A stretch of 64,000 nucleotides of DNA. It comes from Euglena gracilis (lineage: Eukaryota; Euglenida; Euglenophyceae; Euglenales). The notes beneath the pieces are model-generated. The model did no database searches, had not been told where the DNA came from, and saw nothing but the letters and a program-made list of their open reading frames with translations. The first letter of the stretch is position 1; every line of letters starts with the position of its first letter. A program made the translations under genes and the position numbers. Where the stretch lies: assembly GCA_039621445.1 (NCBI GenBank), contig CP154954.1:17328589-17392588 (forward strand), read 5' to 3'. Positions 10,186-20,145 of the stretch are shown here, piece by piece.

Positions 10186-11444
10186 GATGACGACGGGGAT
10201 CCCCCATCGGGTGCATCCACTCGCCCCTCCCTCAGCCCCAGGAATTCTTCGAATGCTTATTGAAATACTTCACACAGACAGCTCACTGCGCCGCCCCACG
10301 GGCTCCAACCCGGGATGCGGGGTCCCCCTGGCCACTTACAAGCACGCCATCCATGGCCAAAGAAACCTCAGCAGAGGGAAAAGTGCCACTCAGGGCCGTT
10401 TGTATTTGACCCCAGTTCCAATGCTCCCACCCAAACAATGTGTCGACATGACGTAATAACAAAACGTTAACAAGAAAACCTGCAAATAGCAACACTTCCA
10501 TGTCTTTCCATGTTGTTCCATGTCGAAAGCCTGCTTCCATGCCTTTTGGCTGGTTTGCCATCATTCTGTCACAGGGCATAATAACAGCCAACGTTATTTC
10601 CCTCCCTCCCCATTTTAAGCTGGATTTAAAGCCTCAACAACCAAAATCCCCAGATTTTTTCGGTCACGTTTCTATCTCCGTCCTTTTTCAAATTTTGTAA
10701 TTTTCATTCTGACATTTTATCTTTCCAAAGGGATTTTTTCTTCCAGAGTTAGAAAGTTTTAGACATTATGTTCCGGCTCCTTGCCATCATTTGTCTTCTT
10801 GTGTCGATGGTAAGTCGAGAAGTTTTTCCGCTGCCGGATTGTTTTTTCTTTTGAAGGGTCCCTCCCACTTGCCACGTGAGGGTCCATCCGTCCATAACCA
10901 CCCAGCACCCTCAACCCCAAGCTGAATTTCGACAAAAAATCCAGGTTCAGGTATGCCAACCTTTGGGTGGACAAAAGTGGTCCACTTACCCCTTGCTGGC
11001 TTTTCTTATTTTTTTTTTAGCCCTGGTTTTGAGCATCGTGTTTTGGGCCAACCAGTCCCGCATCACCTCCCCCCCCCCTTGTGGGGGTCCTGTGACAAAA
11101 CGGGAGGGTGTCGGCCACTACCCATCGCACCTTTGCCTTTTTTACATTTCGGTGTCGGACCAGATGCTCTGCAGCCACTGATGGCTGGGATTATTGCACC
11201 ATTGCGGGCCACCGGATACTTATGCGCAGAGCCGAAACAATTCAAGAAGTGATGAACACATGTGCATCCATGATTTCGATTCAAATGGCAGACTCTCAAT
11301 AAAGTGCCCCATTTCGGTTTCTCAAAATTGCCCCAAAGATTTCATTGCCCAAGAAATGCCAGAAGTAAAAGTTTTTGACCTTTTTTGTGGGATCCAGGTA
11401 CCTTCCAACTTTTTTTTTGGACCCTTTATCGACCACCTCCCCAG
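10186..11444. other. Unassigned interval, probably intronic
   Basis: T-rich plus-strand sequence with a few short open frames on both strands (for example minus 10283-10591, 102 codons). A small poly-C block lies at 11068-11078. I see no motif. Its position before the acceptor at 11444 fits an intron. Confidence 0.35.
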
Positions 11445-11676
11445 TCGGAGGACAGAGGTTACTGGGCGTACGACATAGGGGGGGGGGTACCATGGAGATG
11501 TGCATGTGGAGTCGATGGCCACGCGGCCAGCAGATGCGGTCCGGCTGGTACCCCTCGCATCCAAGCAGGGCACCGTGAAGCGCTACAACGCAGCAGACGA
11601 CGCGTATTTCGTGGAGTTCGACAGCTGCGGGTCCCATTGGGTGCCCCGCTCCTGCTTCAACGTGAGCCTCGTGTGA
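11445..11676 (+). CDS. Terminal exon, interrupted by a G-run frameshift
   Basis: Opens after a T-rich stretch and CCTCCCCAG at 11444. The first frame reads SEDRGYWAYDI up to a run of ten Gs (11478-11487). The second, one base out of phase, has an ATG at 11515 and runs with strong GC3 bias through KQGTVKRYNAADDAYFVEF and GSHWVPRSCFNVSLV to a TGA at 11674. Nine Gs would join both parts, so this is a one-base homopolymer shift, real or a sequencing error. The GTVKRY...YFVEF...HWVPRSCF pattern looks like a small SH3/Tudor-type barrel, but I cannot name the family. Confidence 0.55.
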
Positions 11677-12924
11677 AGCCGCATGGATTCACCCTATTCT
11701 GGAAACCGTCGTCTGCATTTCGATGTGGAGGCATTTGAATCCCTCTCGTGCCCTAATGGATTGTCCCACTCCCGAGCGATGCAACCTGGTAGGTTTGGAT
11801 CGGCCTTTCCTGGGGGAGGGGTGGGTGGCAGGCATGTGCGTTGCCAAGGCAGACCCGTCTTTTTTTGGTGCCCAAAGGGAGCCAGGGAAGTTCTGCACGG
11901 TAGTTCCTTTCTCTGTGGCTTTGGACGTGCACTTTTAAATGGTTTCCAATTCGTTCAGTTGTCCAAAGCTGCCGCTTCGGGTTCAGTTGGTGCGCTATCA
12001 TCCTCCTTGCCACTTCAGTGCTGAGAATGGAAAGTACACGCGCTGGCACGTCGGAGCCCAGGAACTTGGACCTTGCCTGTCGAATTGTTCCTGTCCAATT
12101 GACCGACAAAAGTGGGTATTACAATAATTTCGCGTGGCTGCTTTTTTGAAGGAAAGGCGTCATTCTGCCTGCCCCCTCCCCCCACTGGGAAGTTATTTCC
12201 CCCAGACTCTCGCTCGTATCCACCAATTTAGCTTCACAAGAGGTGCCCCTGCTGCAATCGCATTTGGGATTCCTCGGAAATTTGCTTTTATTGGGGAAAT
12301 GGTTTTCAAAAAAATTTGGTGGACTTTTTTTGAAAGTTCATTTTTAATTGGATTTTTGACTAAAAAGTGAAATAGAAAAAAATCTGCCACTTGCAAGTTG
12401 CTCTTTGTGGACTACTCACCAAATTGGCCTCAATGAACGTTCCCTTCCCTGCTTGGCGTCAATTTGATTGAAGCCATTTTCCCAAGAAATGAAAACCCCC
12501 TTGTCCCAACTGAGCAAAAATGAATTACAAGAAATAAAATATCTCATATCCTGAGTTATTTGAGGAGGCTTTGGACTCCATAGCCGACTGACAGTCATCC
12601 CATGTACCCCCCCCCCATTTGGCTATGTCCAGACTCCCTCAGACCCCCCATTAGCCAATTAGTTGGAAGGGACAATTGGCACGAGGGCCCCTACCCCCTA
12701 ATTCTTTACCTGTGAAAAATTGGCATTGGTATTTTTTGTGTGCATAGTTGGATTCGTCATGACTTTTTCTTATCTGGCAAAAAAATCAAATTTTTTCGAA
12801 ACATAATTTTTAAAGGTTTGTGAGCCCTTTTGGCACCGTCTGCCCTTGCCCTTGCCAAAATTGGCCCATCTTCTCCCGGAGGCCAATCAGCAAATTGGGG
12901 TGGGGGTCCAACAGGGGGTTGAGG
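11677..12924. other. Unassigned interval
   Basis: After the TGA at 11676 comes mixed T-rich sequence. Plus and minus open frames overlap near 11690-12120 (minus 118 codons). A short frame beginning MESTRAGTSEPRNLDLAC at ~12027, after CACTTCAG, could be an exon but has no recognised domain. Confidence 0.3.
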
Positions 12925-13045
12925 GCAGGGTTCGATATAAGGAGGGCGTACAAGGTTTAGGTGGGGGGGTGCCCCCCACCCCCCCCCCCTCCTGGCCCGC
13001 AAGGGGTCCGGACCCCCCAGCTGTCTTTACATCAAACCCTGGTTG
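12925..13045. repeat. Family M repeat fragment
   Basis: The GTTCGATATAAGGAGG block followed by CGT and a G-run/C-run pair recurs at 16902-16990. It sits between the unassigned interval and the MIB/HERC2-like exon. Confidence 0.5.
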
Positions 13046-13261
13046 AGGGTACAAAAGGTTCAAAGCCATGCCTTCTTGCCCAACATTTTTTGATATTTTT
13101 GAGGTTGTTGACGGATTGGGACAATTAGGCTCCTCTGGAAAGAAGAGACACACCGCCATTTTCGGTACGAAACACCGACATTTTTGGGACCCCAAACACC
13201 TCCGCCCTCTGGGTTTCAACAAATTCCTGTGCCCTGCCCAGTTGTCTGCCTTGGGGGACAG

Positions 13262-13345
13262 GTCCCTGCCCCCAACCGCGTCGTGAGGGGAAAAACGTGG
13301 CAGTGGGGCGACGATGATGGGGGAGCTGGCAACGTGGGCGTCGTG
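13262..13345 (+). CDS. MIB/HERC2-like domain, first exon
   Basis: Starts after GGGGGACAG. The frame reads NRVVRGKTWQWGDDDGGAG then NVGVV. This matches the MIB/HERC2 signature (RVVRGxxWxWGxxDGGxGxxGxV), a domain of Mind bomb and HERC2 ubiquitin ligases (Pfam MIB_HERC2, named from memory of the family). A possible donor is GTGACC right after NVGV. The second half of the domain appears to lie at 13456-13555. The sequence is GC3-rich. Confidence 0.6.
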
Positions 13346-13455
13346 ACCACACCGTTGCTTCGGGGGTTTCCACCTCGCCCCCCCCCCAACGGGAGTGATT
13401 GATTGACTGCTTTTTTCCCCCATAAAATTGGGAATCCTCCTCCCAAGGGGTTGGT

Positions 13456-13555
13456 CAGCAACGGTGTGGCCGTGACGGAGGTGGACTTCAATGGCCCGGA
13501 ATGCGTCTGTGTCACGTGGCCGATCGGACCCAGCAAGCACAGCTCTACCCTCTGA
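13456..13555 (+). CDS. MIB/HERC2-like domain, terminal exon
   Basis: After GGTTGGTCAG the frame reads NGVAVTEVDFNGPECVCV then TWPIGPSKHSSTL and a TGA at 13553. VCVTWPIG matches the VxVxWxxG strand that closes a MIB/HERC2 domain, so with the preceding exon it forms most of one domain at the C terminus. The intron between them holds a poly-C run and an (A)n stretch. Confidence 0.45.
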
Positions 13556-13734
13556 GCTCCAACCATCTCTCCGACCCCCCCCCCCCGTCTTCGTAGACTA
13601 GACGGGGGTCCACGGCCGGCAAGGGCCGACCAGGTGCGACAAGGGCTGACTGTGACATAAAAGAATCCCATAGGTGGCTGTTTTTTGGCCATTTTTTTGT
13701 CCACCAATGACCATTTCCCCCCCACTTTTATCCA

Positions 13735-14080
13735 CTTTTGCCTCAAGGAAGATGCAAGTCAAGAGGAGGAGAAGGAAGTTACCAAAAGTTAGCAGAAGCA
13801 GCCTCAAGCTGGCAGAAGTGGCTAAAAATTTGGCAGAAACAGCAAGTGGGCAAAAATTAGACGAAAGTCACCAAAAGCTGCAAAGAAGCCCAAAAGTCCA
13901 AAAGCACAAGCATTGACCAACAATGACCAAAAAGCAGTAGAAGCAGCCTAAAATAAGCAAAAGTGGGCAAAGAAAGCCAAACGTGACCAAAAATTTACCA
14001 CAAATCAAAAGCAGCCAAAATTGGCCAAAAAAGCAACCCGGAACACGGTGTATAAAAAGCAACCAAATGTGGTTTATAGC
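13735..14080. repeat. A-rich degenerate tandem repeat
   Basis: Irregular AAAAGT/GGCAGAAGT/CCAAAAG units. Similar purine-rich low complexity appears in inverted sense at 32680-33150. No coding signal. Confidence 0.5.
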
Positions 14081-14239
14081 AGCCTAATTGGGGGGCGGGA
14101 ATGCCAAAAGCAGCCAAAAGTGGGCAATACCAACCCCTCCGCCTACCCCAAAATGCTGCCCCCTGGTATCGTGTTTGCTTTTTGCCTGGACTCTTTACCA
14201 ATTCCTTGATTCACAACTTTGGGGGAAGGGACACAGGCA

Positions 14240-14965
14240 GCCTGAGGGAGAAAGCCTAGTCCTGAGGAGCGGCGGCGCGGATTGTGAGTGCGACGGTACT
14301 ACACTCTGCGGCAGCAAGCCTGTTACGGGGAAGCGTCAGTTTGAACCGCCAGGGTGAGAGGGCTAAAATATGCGCCAGCAAGCCTGGTTACGCGGTGCAA
14401 TTTGCCCACAAAAAAAATTGACTACACAGTAGTTTAAAAGACCCATAAAAACAGTAAAAAAAAATTTGTTCAGTTTGCGCTTCATGTTCGAAAATTTTGG
14501 GAGGTTTTAAGCTTCGAAACAAAAGAAGCGAAAAATCACTGGGGCGCGGGGGCTAAAATATGCGGCAGCAAGCATGGTCCTGGGGTTGTCAGTGTGGATC
14601 GAGAGATCGAGGGGGTAAAAATTTTCGGCAGCAAGCCTCGTAGATCGAGAGGGCGAGGGGGCACAATTTGGGACAGCAAGCCTGGTCCTGGCGAGCAGCG
14701 GCGCGGATCGAGAGGGTGAGGGGGCTAAAATTTGCGGCAGCAATCCCGGTCTTCAGGAACATCGGCGTACATCGCGAGGTCGAGGGACCAAAAATTTGCC
14801 GCAGCATGTATGTGCCTGGGGAGCGACGGCATGGATGGCGAGGGCAAGGGGTTTTATGAGCTGTTGTTGGGCCCGACACATTTGAGGAGATGGAAGGGGA
14901 AAAATTGAAATGATGGTTATTTTCCCATGGTTACAGCCGGGAATGGGTTGGTCAAATCGCTACCA
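14240..14965. repeat. Diverged outlier copies of the 66-bp satellite family
   Basis: About seven units containing GGAGCGGCGGCGCGGAT, GAGAGGGTGAGGG, AAAATTTGCGGCAGCAAGCC. Unit length is about 60-68 bp. They align with the homogeneous 66-bp monomers at 20.1-24.8 kb, so these look like an older, decayed part of the same family. The tail (TTGTTGGGCCCG...GGAATGGGTTGG, 14863-14955) recurs at 18668-18780. Confidence 0.6.
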
Positions 14966-15208
14966 GAGGTCTCCAAATGTAGAACGTACTAAACTCAAGA
15001 AATTCTAAAGCCGAACCACTCTCTTGTCGATATTTCTCTGTTCGAGCTCGCACAGTGCTCGGAAAAGTTGTTCACGTCTTTAGTACAGATGACCGCGACT
15101 GGGAACGCGGCGGGATAATACTAATTGGACCTTGTTTGGTTTCTTTGATCGTTGAGCTGCCAAAGGTATGCAACACCCGTGATGTTTTTAAATGCTGCTT
15201 GTCTTCAG

Positions 15209-15708
15209 AGGAATGGACAAGTTTGTGGTCAGGAAATCAGTGTCGTTGTCAGTGGTGGACAATTTGAAAGAGGCTGTGAGGGCAGCACCACGAAGAAGAA
15301 GCGAAAGATCTCGGGATCCCCGTGGGGCTCATTGAAGGCAGAAGAAAAAGCCACAATGGCAGAGTTCTATGCCAACAACGGTGTGCTTCTCGCCCCTCTG
15401 TACTTTACTCTTGGCTTTAACTTAGGCTGGGCACGCACAAAATTACGGTTTGGTGTCAACTGTCCCCCCCGGACCACCTTGTATGGGTGGGTTGACAAGT
15501 ACGCCCATGGAATGGAGGTCGGCCACATCGGCCGGCCCACCTGTTTGACCCCCCAAGAGGAAGAGTATGTGCTGCAGGCCATGGCGGACCTTGAAAAGGA
15601 AGGAGCCACTGTGGACCGTGAAGTTCTGGCAGTCCTTGCAACAGAAGCAGCGCAAGTCCTCCGAGGAATCACGTTGGATTTGGGGCAGGGTTGGGCACAA
15701 AGCTTCAG
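15209..15708 (+). CDS. pogo-like transposase, HTH (CENP-B-type) exon
   Basis: The exon opens after TGCTTGTCTTCAG at 15208. The frame carries a basic patch (TKKKRKIS), then a helix-turn-helix segment FGVNCPPRTTLYGWVDKY and the CENP-B-like stretch GRPTCLTPQEEEYVLQAM followed by EGATVDREVLAVLA. This order (psq-type HTH, GRPxxLTxxEE, xVTREML) is that of pogo/Tigger transposases of the Tc1/mariner superfamily, where it binds DNA. An alternative reading starts MDKFVVRK at 15213 in another frame but closes after ~40 codons. A possible donor lies at 15708, but no donor I tried is both good and in phase with the next exon, which suggests an internal deletion. The DDE catalytic domain is absent. Confidence 0.6.
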
Positions 15709-15820
15709 GTTCAATTTTTTTTCAAATTCTGAAATCACAGCGGGTGTCATGTAGGAGGAGGCACAAATTGCCCCCCCCCCTTCCTTCCTCTTCTTTTTGA
15801 TTAAACCTGCATTTTCACAG

Positions 15821-15971
15821 GACTCGAAGCTCCCAATGGGTGAACCACACATGAAGCCTCTGCTGGTGCAGTGGATGTCGGCGTGGTTGGAGGAAGACAA
15901 TTTGGAGAAGTTGATCAGAAGAAGTTGGGATGTTGTGACGCGGCAACTGGAACCAGGAGAGTGCCCCACAG
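15821..15971 (+). CDS. pogo-like transposase, C-terminal exon
   Basis: Begins after TGCATTTTCACAG and reads MGEPHMKPLLVQWMSAWLEE then NLEKLIRRSWDVVTRQL. The pattern KPLLVxWxxxAWxxI...LIxxSF is the segment that follows the DDE core in pogo-like transposases (family knowledge). It ends at CCCACAG|GTGTGC, where a 45-nt intron joins in phase to the next exon. With the exon at 15209 it shows a transposase gene that keeps both flanks but has lost the middle. Confidence 0.55.
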
Positions 15972-16016
15972 GTGTGCATCACTCTAGTGGACACGGCCCC
16001 TCCCCCGCCCCTGCAG

Positions 16017-16078
16017 ATGGACAGGAAGCTGCAGAAGATTCAGACGATTCCAGTTTGTCTGACGGTTCACTTCAGCAG
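16017..16078 (+). CDS. Short acidic exon
   Basis: Between CCCCTGCAG and CAGCAG|GTGGCA. Reads GQEAAEDSDDSSLSDGSL after a split Asp codon shared with the previous exon. The introns before and after are 45 and 49 nt, both GT-AG and in phase, which supports a real spliced transcript, or at least one that was intact until recently. Confidence 0.55.
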
Positions 16079-16127
16079 GTGGCAGACGTTCTATGTTTAA
16101 AATGGAGCCAAATTATTCTGCTTTCAG

Positions 16128-16262
16128 GAAGTTTCTGACGAGTCGGATTACGGCATTGGAGGTGACCTGGACAGCGATTGGGCTGTACAGGATTTCGCTG
16201 CTGCGGAGGACCGTGATGTTGCTGAGGATGCGGCGCTGGGTGTTGCAAATGATTCGGCTGCG
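16128..16262 (+). CDS. Acidic tail exon, first repeat copy
   Basis: Starts after ATTCTGCTTTCAG with EVSDESDYGIGGDLDSDWAV and ends VANDSAA at a GCTGCG|GTGTGTG donor, 45 codons in phase. The piece DVAEDAALGVANDSAA resembles DAALGAAEDLAA in the next exon, and both use the same donor sequence, so the exon with its splice site seems to have been duplicated. Confidence 0.5.
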
Positions 16263-16426
16263 GTGTGTGCTGACTTCCCCCCAATGGACGTATCAGACAC
16301 CTATGCACATGTAATCAGGTTTTTTTTTGTTGTGGGGGGGACCTGCCGCAGTCTTAAAAAAAAACCCTCAATGTCATCCTCCCTGTGCACGTACTTTTCC
16401 TCTGTGCCTGCCCCTGTGCTGCACAG

Positions 16427-16510
16427 GACTGCGATGCTGTGGAGGAGAATGTGGGCTGTGGTGGTTGTCACGCAGACGCGGCGCTGGGTGCGGCTGAAGA
16501 TTTGGCTGCG
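16427..16510 (+). CDS. Acidic tail exon, second repeat copy
   Basis: Runs from CTGCACAG| to GCTGCG|GTGTGTG, 28 codons, phase 0 on both sides. Reads DCDAVEENVGCGGCHADAAL then GAAEDLAA. It parallels the exon at 16128. Confidence 0.45.
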
Positions 16511-16655
16511 GTGTGTGTCCTTTCCGGAAAGCATTTTTCCCCACCCGGTGGAACAAACATCCTCCCCCCTCCCCACCCCATGATGGCAACATTCCGGCAG
16601 TGATCAGTCCCACTTTGCCTTGGTCTATTGTGATCCCCAGCCCCGTGTTGCGTAG

Positions 16656-16800
16656 GACAACGGGGCAGTGGAGGCGACTGTGGGTGTTCAAGCTGAACCT
16701 CATGGTGACCATGGGCCCCCTGCGGCTGAACAACCTGCCGAGGCGAGCGCGGCAACAGATCGCCACACAGGCATTCATACCCGGGAGTCTTCGGGGGGGG
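16656..16800 (+). CDS. Acidic tail exon, third copy, end unclear
   Basis: After GTGTTGCGTAG the frame reads DNGAVEATVGVQAEPHGDH then PPAAEQPAEASAATD. It again starts with Asp and an A/V/E-rich core like the two exons before it. It runs into a G-run and a family C fragment at ~16793-16870, so its original 3' end is lost or masked. Confidence 0.4.
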
Positions 16801-17300
16801 GTCCCGCGGCACCCTGGGTGGGTGGGGGGCAGGCAACTGACCAACCCCCCGGGGGGTGGGTGACTGGTTTTTTCAGAGTGACTGACTGGTTTTTGGCCCC
16901 AGGGTTCGATATAAGGAGGCCGTGCACGGTGGGGGGGGTCCCCCCATCCCCCCCCCTGCAAGGGGGGTCAGGACCGACCCTGGGGGGGGGGCAGGGTTTT
17001 TTAGTCGTGGACCCCCGGGGGGCGGGTCCGTCACCTGACCCTCCCCGGGGGGGGTCCCGCGCCGGAGGTGGGTGGGTGGGGGGGGACCCCCCCACCCCCC
17101 CCCCCCCCGGGGGCGTAAAAAAAAGCCCGAACCCCCCAGGGGCGGTGGGGGGACCCCCCCACCATCTTAAAAAACCTGACCCCCCCAAAAGGGTCATTTT
17201 TTTCGTCCGGCGCTGCGCGCCAAAATTTTTTGTCATTTCTGGCACGTTTTTGCCCAAAAACGGCACTTTTGGTCGTTTTTTTTGCTTTTCATTGCATTGC
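16801..17300. repeat. Family C and M fragments with poly-G/poly-C blocks
   Basis: Contains the GGGTGACTGGTTTTTTCAG and GTGACTGACTGGTTTTTGG blocks of family C at 16856-16899, the TTCGATATAAGGAGG block of family M at 16905, and several G- and C-runs of 8-14 bases up to 17165. A CGGCGCTGCGCGCC palindrome lies at ~17208-17221. The 214-codon and 175-codon frames here are G/C-run products. Confidence 0.55.
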
Positions 17301-18040
17301 ATAGGTTTTTAGTTATTCGTTGTTGCGATTTTTCGGTCGTTTTCGGGGAAACGTTTGTACCCCCCGCCTTCAAGGTGGGGGGGGGCAGGTGGGGGGGCCC
17401 GTCCTGGTCTGAAATAAAACAAAATAGAAAAATGTCTGCGTTTGAGTTTTACTCCGCCTTGCTTTGGGTTTGCGGCCACGGAATTGAAGCTGCTGAACCT
17501 GGGAACGTCCTCAGGGTCCCGTTTCTCAATTTCTCTGTGGAAAAGGATCCTGCCCTTGTCCATCGACACGTGTTGCCATACGCGACACTTTGCGATTGAG
17601 ACTTTTGAATTTTCAACAGATGCACCTGTCCGCACCTGTTTCGCATTTCCTCCGATTCATCTGTTGCGGGTCTTGGGGGCATGTTCAGGAATCCCCACCT
17701 CCGCCTCCCTTTTTTTTTGACGGGTTGGCGTTTTCCCCCAGGCGTTTTCCCCAGGAAAGTGTTCAAAAAGATGCGCATTTTTGGATCGATTTTCAAAGAA
17801 AAATCTGTGGTTTTGACCGATTTCGGCCCCCCCCCTGAGTTTCGAGGTAGGGGGGGGGTGGCGATCACCCCCCCTCCATCCTTCACTGGGCGACTCTCGG
17901 AACAACGGCAGTAAAAAAAATTGTCTCCCTTACCATCGGGGCAGGTAAGGAAAATTACATACCCCCTGACGGGAGGCAGCGGGGGGACTCATGACGAAAC
18001 ACATACCAAAAAAACAACCGTCGACAAAAGTCTGTTCGAG
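17301..18040. other. Unassigned interval
   Basis: Short frames on both strands (a plus frame from 17432 starting MSAFEFYSALLWVCGHG; minus 17309-17635). Neither has a recognisable domain and they oppose each other. Poly-T, poly-C and poly-G runs at 17708-17718, 17826-17835 and 17852-17860. Confidence 0.35.
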
Positions 18041-19560
18041 CGGAGCCGGCCGTCGGCATTTTATTGGACGAGAAATTACTTCTCGACATTCATGCCAGCC
18101 GAGATTCGGAGCGGGGAGGTAACTGGCATATTCTGAATGAGTGTTTCGGGAGTGTAAGAAATTAATGCAGTCGCCAACTCAAGTTTCCCGCAAGCAATTG
18201 CCGCGAAACGAGCTAGTGGAGGGAGGGCTAAAAAGAAACGCATGGTTCTGTAGACCAACATAACCATGGCATTGATTGTCAGTGGGGATGTACTCAAAGC
18301 AAATTGAACGATTGGTGCTATCGAAATTTGTCCCAATTAAATAAATTAAAACAGGGGTGGGAACCAGGGAGTGCGGCCCAACAACGTTTGGTGTATTGTT
18401 TCAAGGGGGCTGTGCCAGGCAGGGGGGGTTTCAAAATTTAGGTGAGGCATGCCAAAATGTTGTTGCCTTTGTGAGGAAAACCAAAAAAAAACGTCCCCTT
18501 GGTTGACCAAGCCCTGTCAGGTGAAAGGGTGGGTTCCTCTTGTAGCAAGCCTGGTCCAGGGGATCGTCGGCGTGGACCGCGTGGGGGAGGAGGCTGAGAT
18601 TTGTGGCAGCAAGTCTGGTCCTGGGGAGCGCATGGATTCTCGCTGATGCGGATCGCAAGTGCGGGAGTTGTTGGGCCCAGATATAATGAGGAGATGGAGG
18701 TAGGGTTTAGGAGAGGTTAAAATGATGAGGTTGGTTCATGGTTACAAAACTTGGGATTTTGGACGTCTGGGAATGGGTTGGAAGACTGGCATGTTTTGAA
18801 TGAAGTCTGAAGGTTGTATGAAACTGATGCAGGCGCCCAAGTACTTCAGGTTTCCCACACGAATCAATACGGGTTTGAGAGTCAGGAGACATGGTGCCTT
18901 CGCACGGGAAACCAAAAAGAAGAAGAAAAAGATCAACGTCCCGTCATTCTTGTCTAGTCGTTCATCAAGCCCTGTTAAATGAAGGGTGGGTTCATCTTGC
19001 AGCAAGCCTGGTCCTGGGAGGGTCGGGCGTGGATTGTGAAGACGAGGATGCTGAAATTTGCTGTGCAGGTCTGGTCCAGCGGAGCGGCGGCGTGGATCGC
19101 GCGGGCAAGGAGTTTTATGAGTTTATGTGTGAGGAGATGGGGATGAGGTCGGGTTTAGGAAATGTTAAAATGTTTTATTTCAAAGCTGAACTGGGATTAT
19201 GGATGTCCAGGGACTTTCGGGGGCCGGGTTGGACAAATGGCCAACCGGCATGTTATGAATGACAGTCTCGGGAGGGTATGAAAATGACGCAAATTACATA
19301 AATCAAATCTGTTGTGAAACGAGCTGGTGGGGAGAGGGAGGAGAGAATTAAAAAAAAAATCATGCTTCTGTGGGCGCAAAGAACAATTTGTGTGGGGCCG
19401 ACATAACCACAACATTGTTATTTTTTTTCCAGTAAGCTCAAAAAAAACCCCAGGTGGGAACCAGGGAGTTGGGCCCGTCAAAATTTGGTGTTTTCAGGTG
19501 ACAGGCAGACGGGTTTGAGGGTTTAGGTGAAGAATGACTTAATTGAATCAAATTTTGAGC
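18041..19560. repeat. Composite diverged repeat (2-3 tandem units)
   Basis: Recurring landmarks in the same order: CTGGCATRTT-TGAATGA (~18120, ~18787, ~19248), GGGAGGGTATGAAA-type, GAAACGAGCTRGTGG (18206, 19316), GGAACCAGGGAGT (18359, 19458), AGCAAGCCTGGTCC (18545, 19001) and GAGGAGATGG (18687, 19131). It contains decayed 66-bp-family monomers, so it belongs to the satellite system of 14.2-24.8 kb. No gene. Confidence 0.55.
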
Positions 19561-20145
19561 CAGTTGAAACAGGACGGACGGAGCCAGGGTGGTGAAAATT
19601 GACGAACCCCAGGGGGTTTGCACACACAGCAAAGCACTCTGAAATTCCCCTCCCTCTGGTGGGGTGGTGCTTACCTGGTCGTTGACCGGAAAAAAAAATT
19701 CGGGAAAATGGCCTTTTCAGGTCTAAGCGCGCCGCCGGCGCTGGGAGTCATGCAAGTCCCCAAGCACTTTTGGTCTGAACCCTACCCCCCCCCCCCGGGG
19801 TGAGATCTGTGGGCCTTGGAGTGTGTGCCCAGGCAGGCATCCAAACCCCAAACCACCCTGCAAGTTGGCACCGCATTGAAATTCGGCCTAGAGGGGAATA
19901 GGGCCCTCAAAATTTGCTGCAGTTTGTGTTTTTGGGGGGTGTTTACCTGCCAGGAGTGCTTGGAATTTAAGGTGAGTAAATTAGGTACTGGAGATTCGCC
20001 TCAGAGCGGGTTGGAAAGGTCTGGAAACATAACTCTGTATGGGAAGAGGATAAAAGGAAAAAAGAAAAAAAAAAGCAGAGAGAAAAAGGCTTGGTATCAA
20101 CCGGCGTATACCTAAGCCTATTTGTTGAAAAGGTTGGTTTGTCCG
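19561..20145. other. Spacer before the satellite array
   Basis: A GCGCGCCGCCGGCGC palindrome at ~19727 and a poly-C run at ~19785. No gene signal beyond short open frames. Confidence 0.4.
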
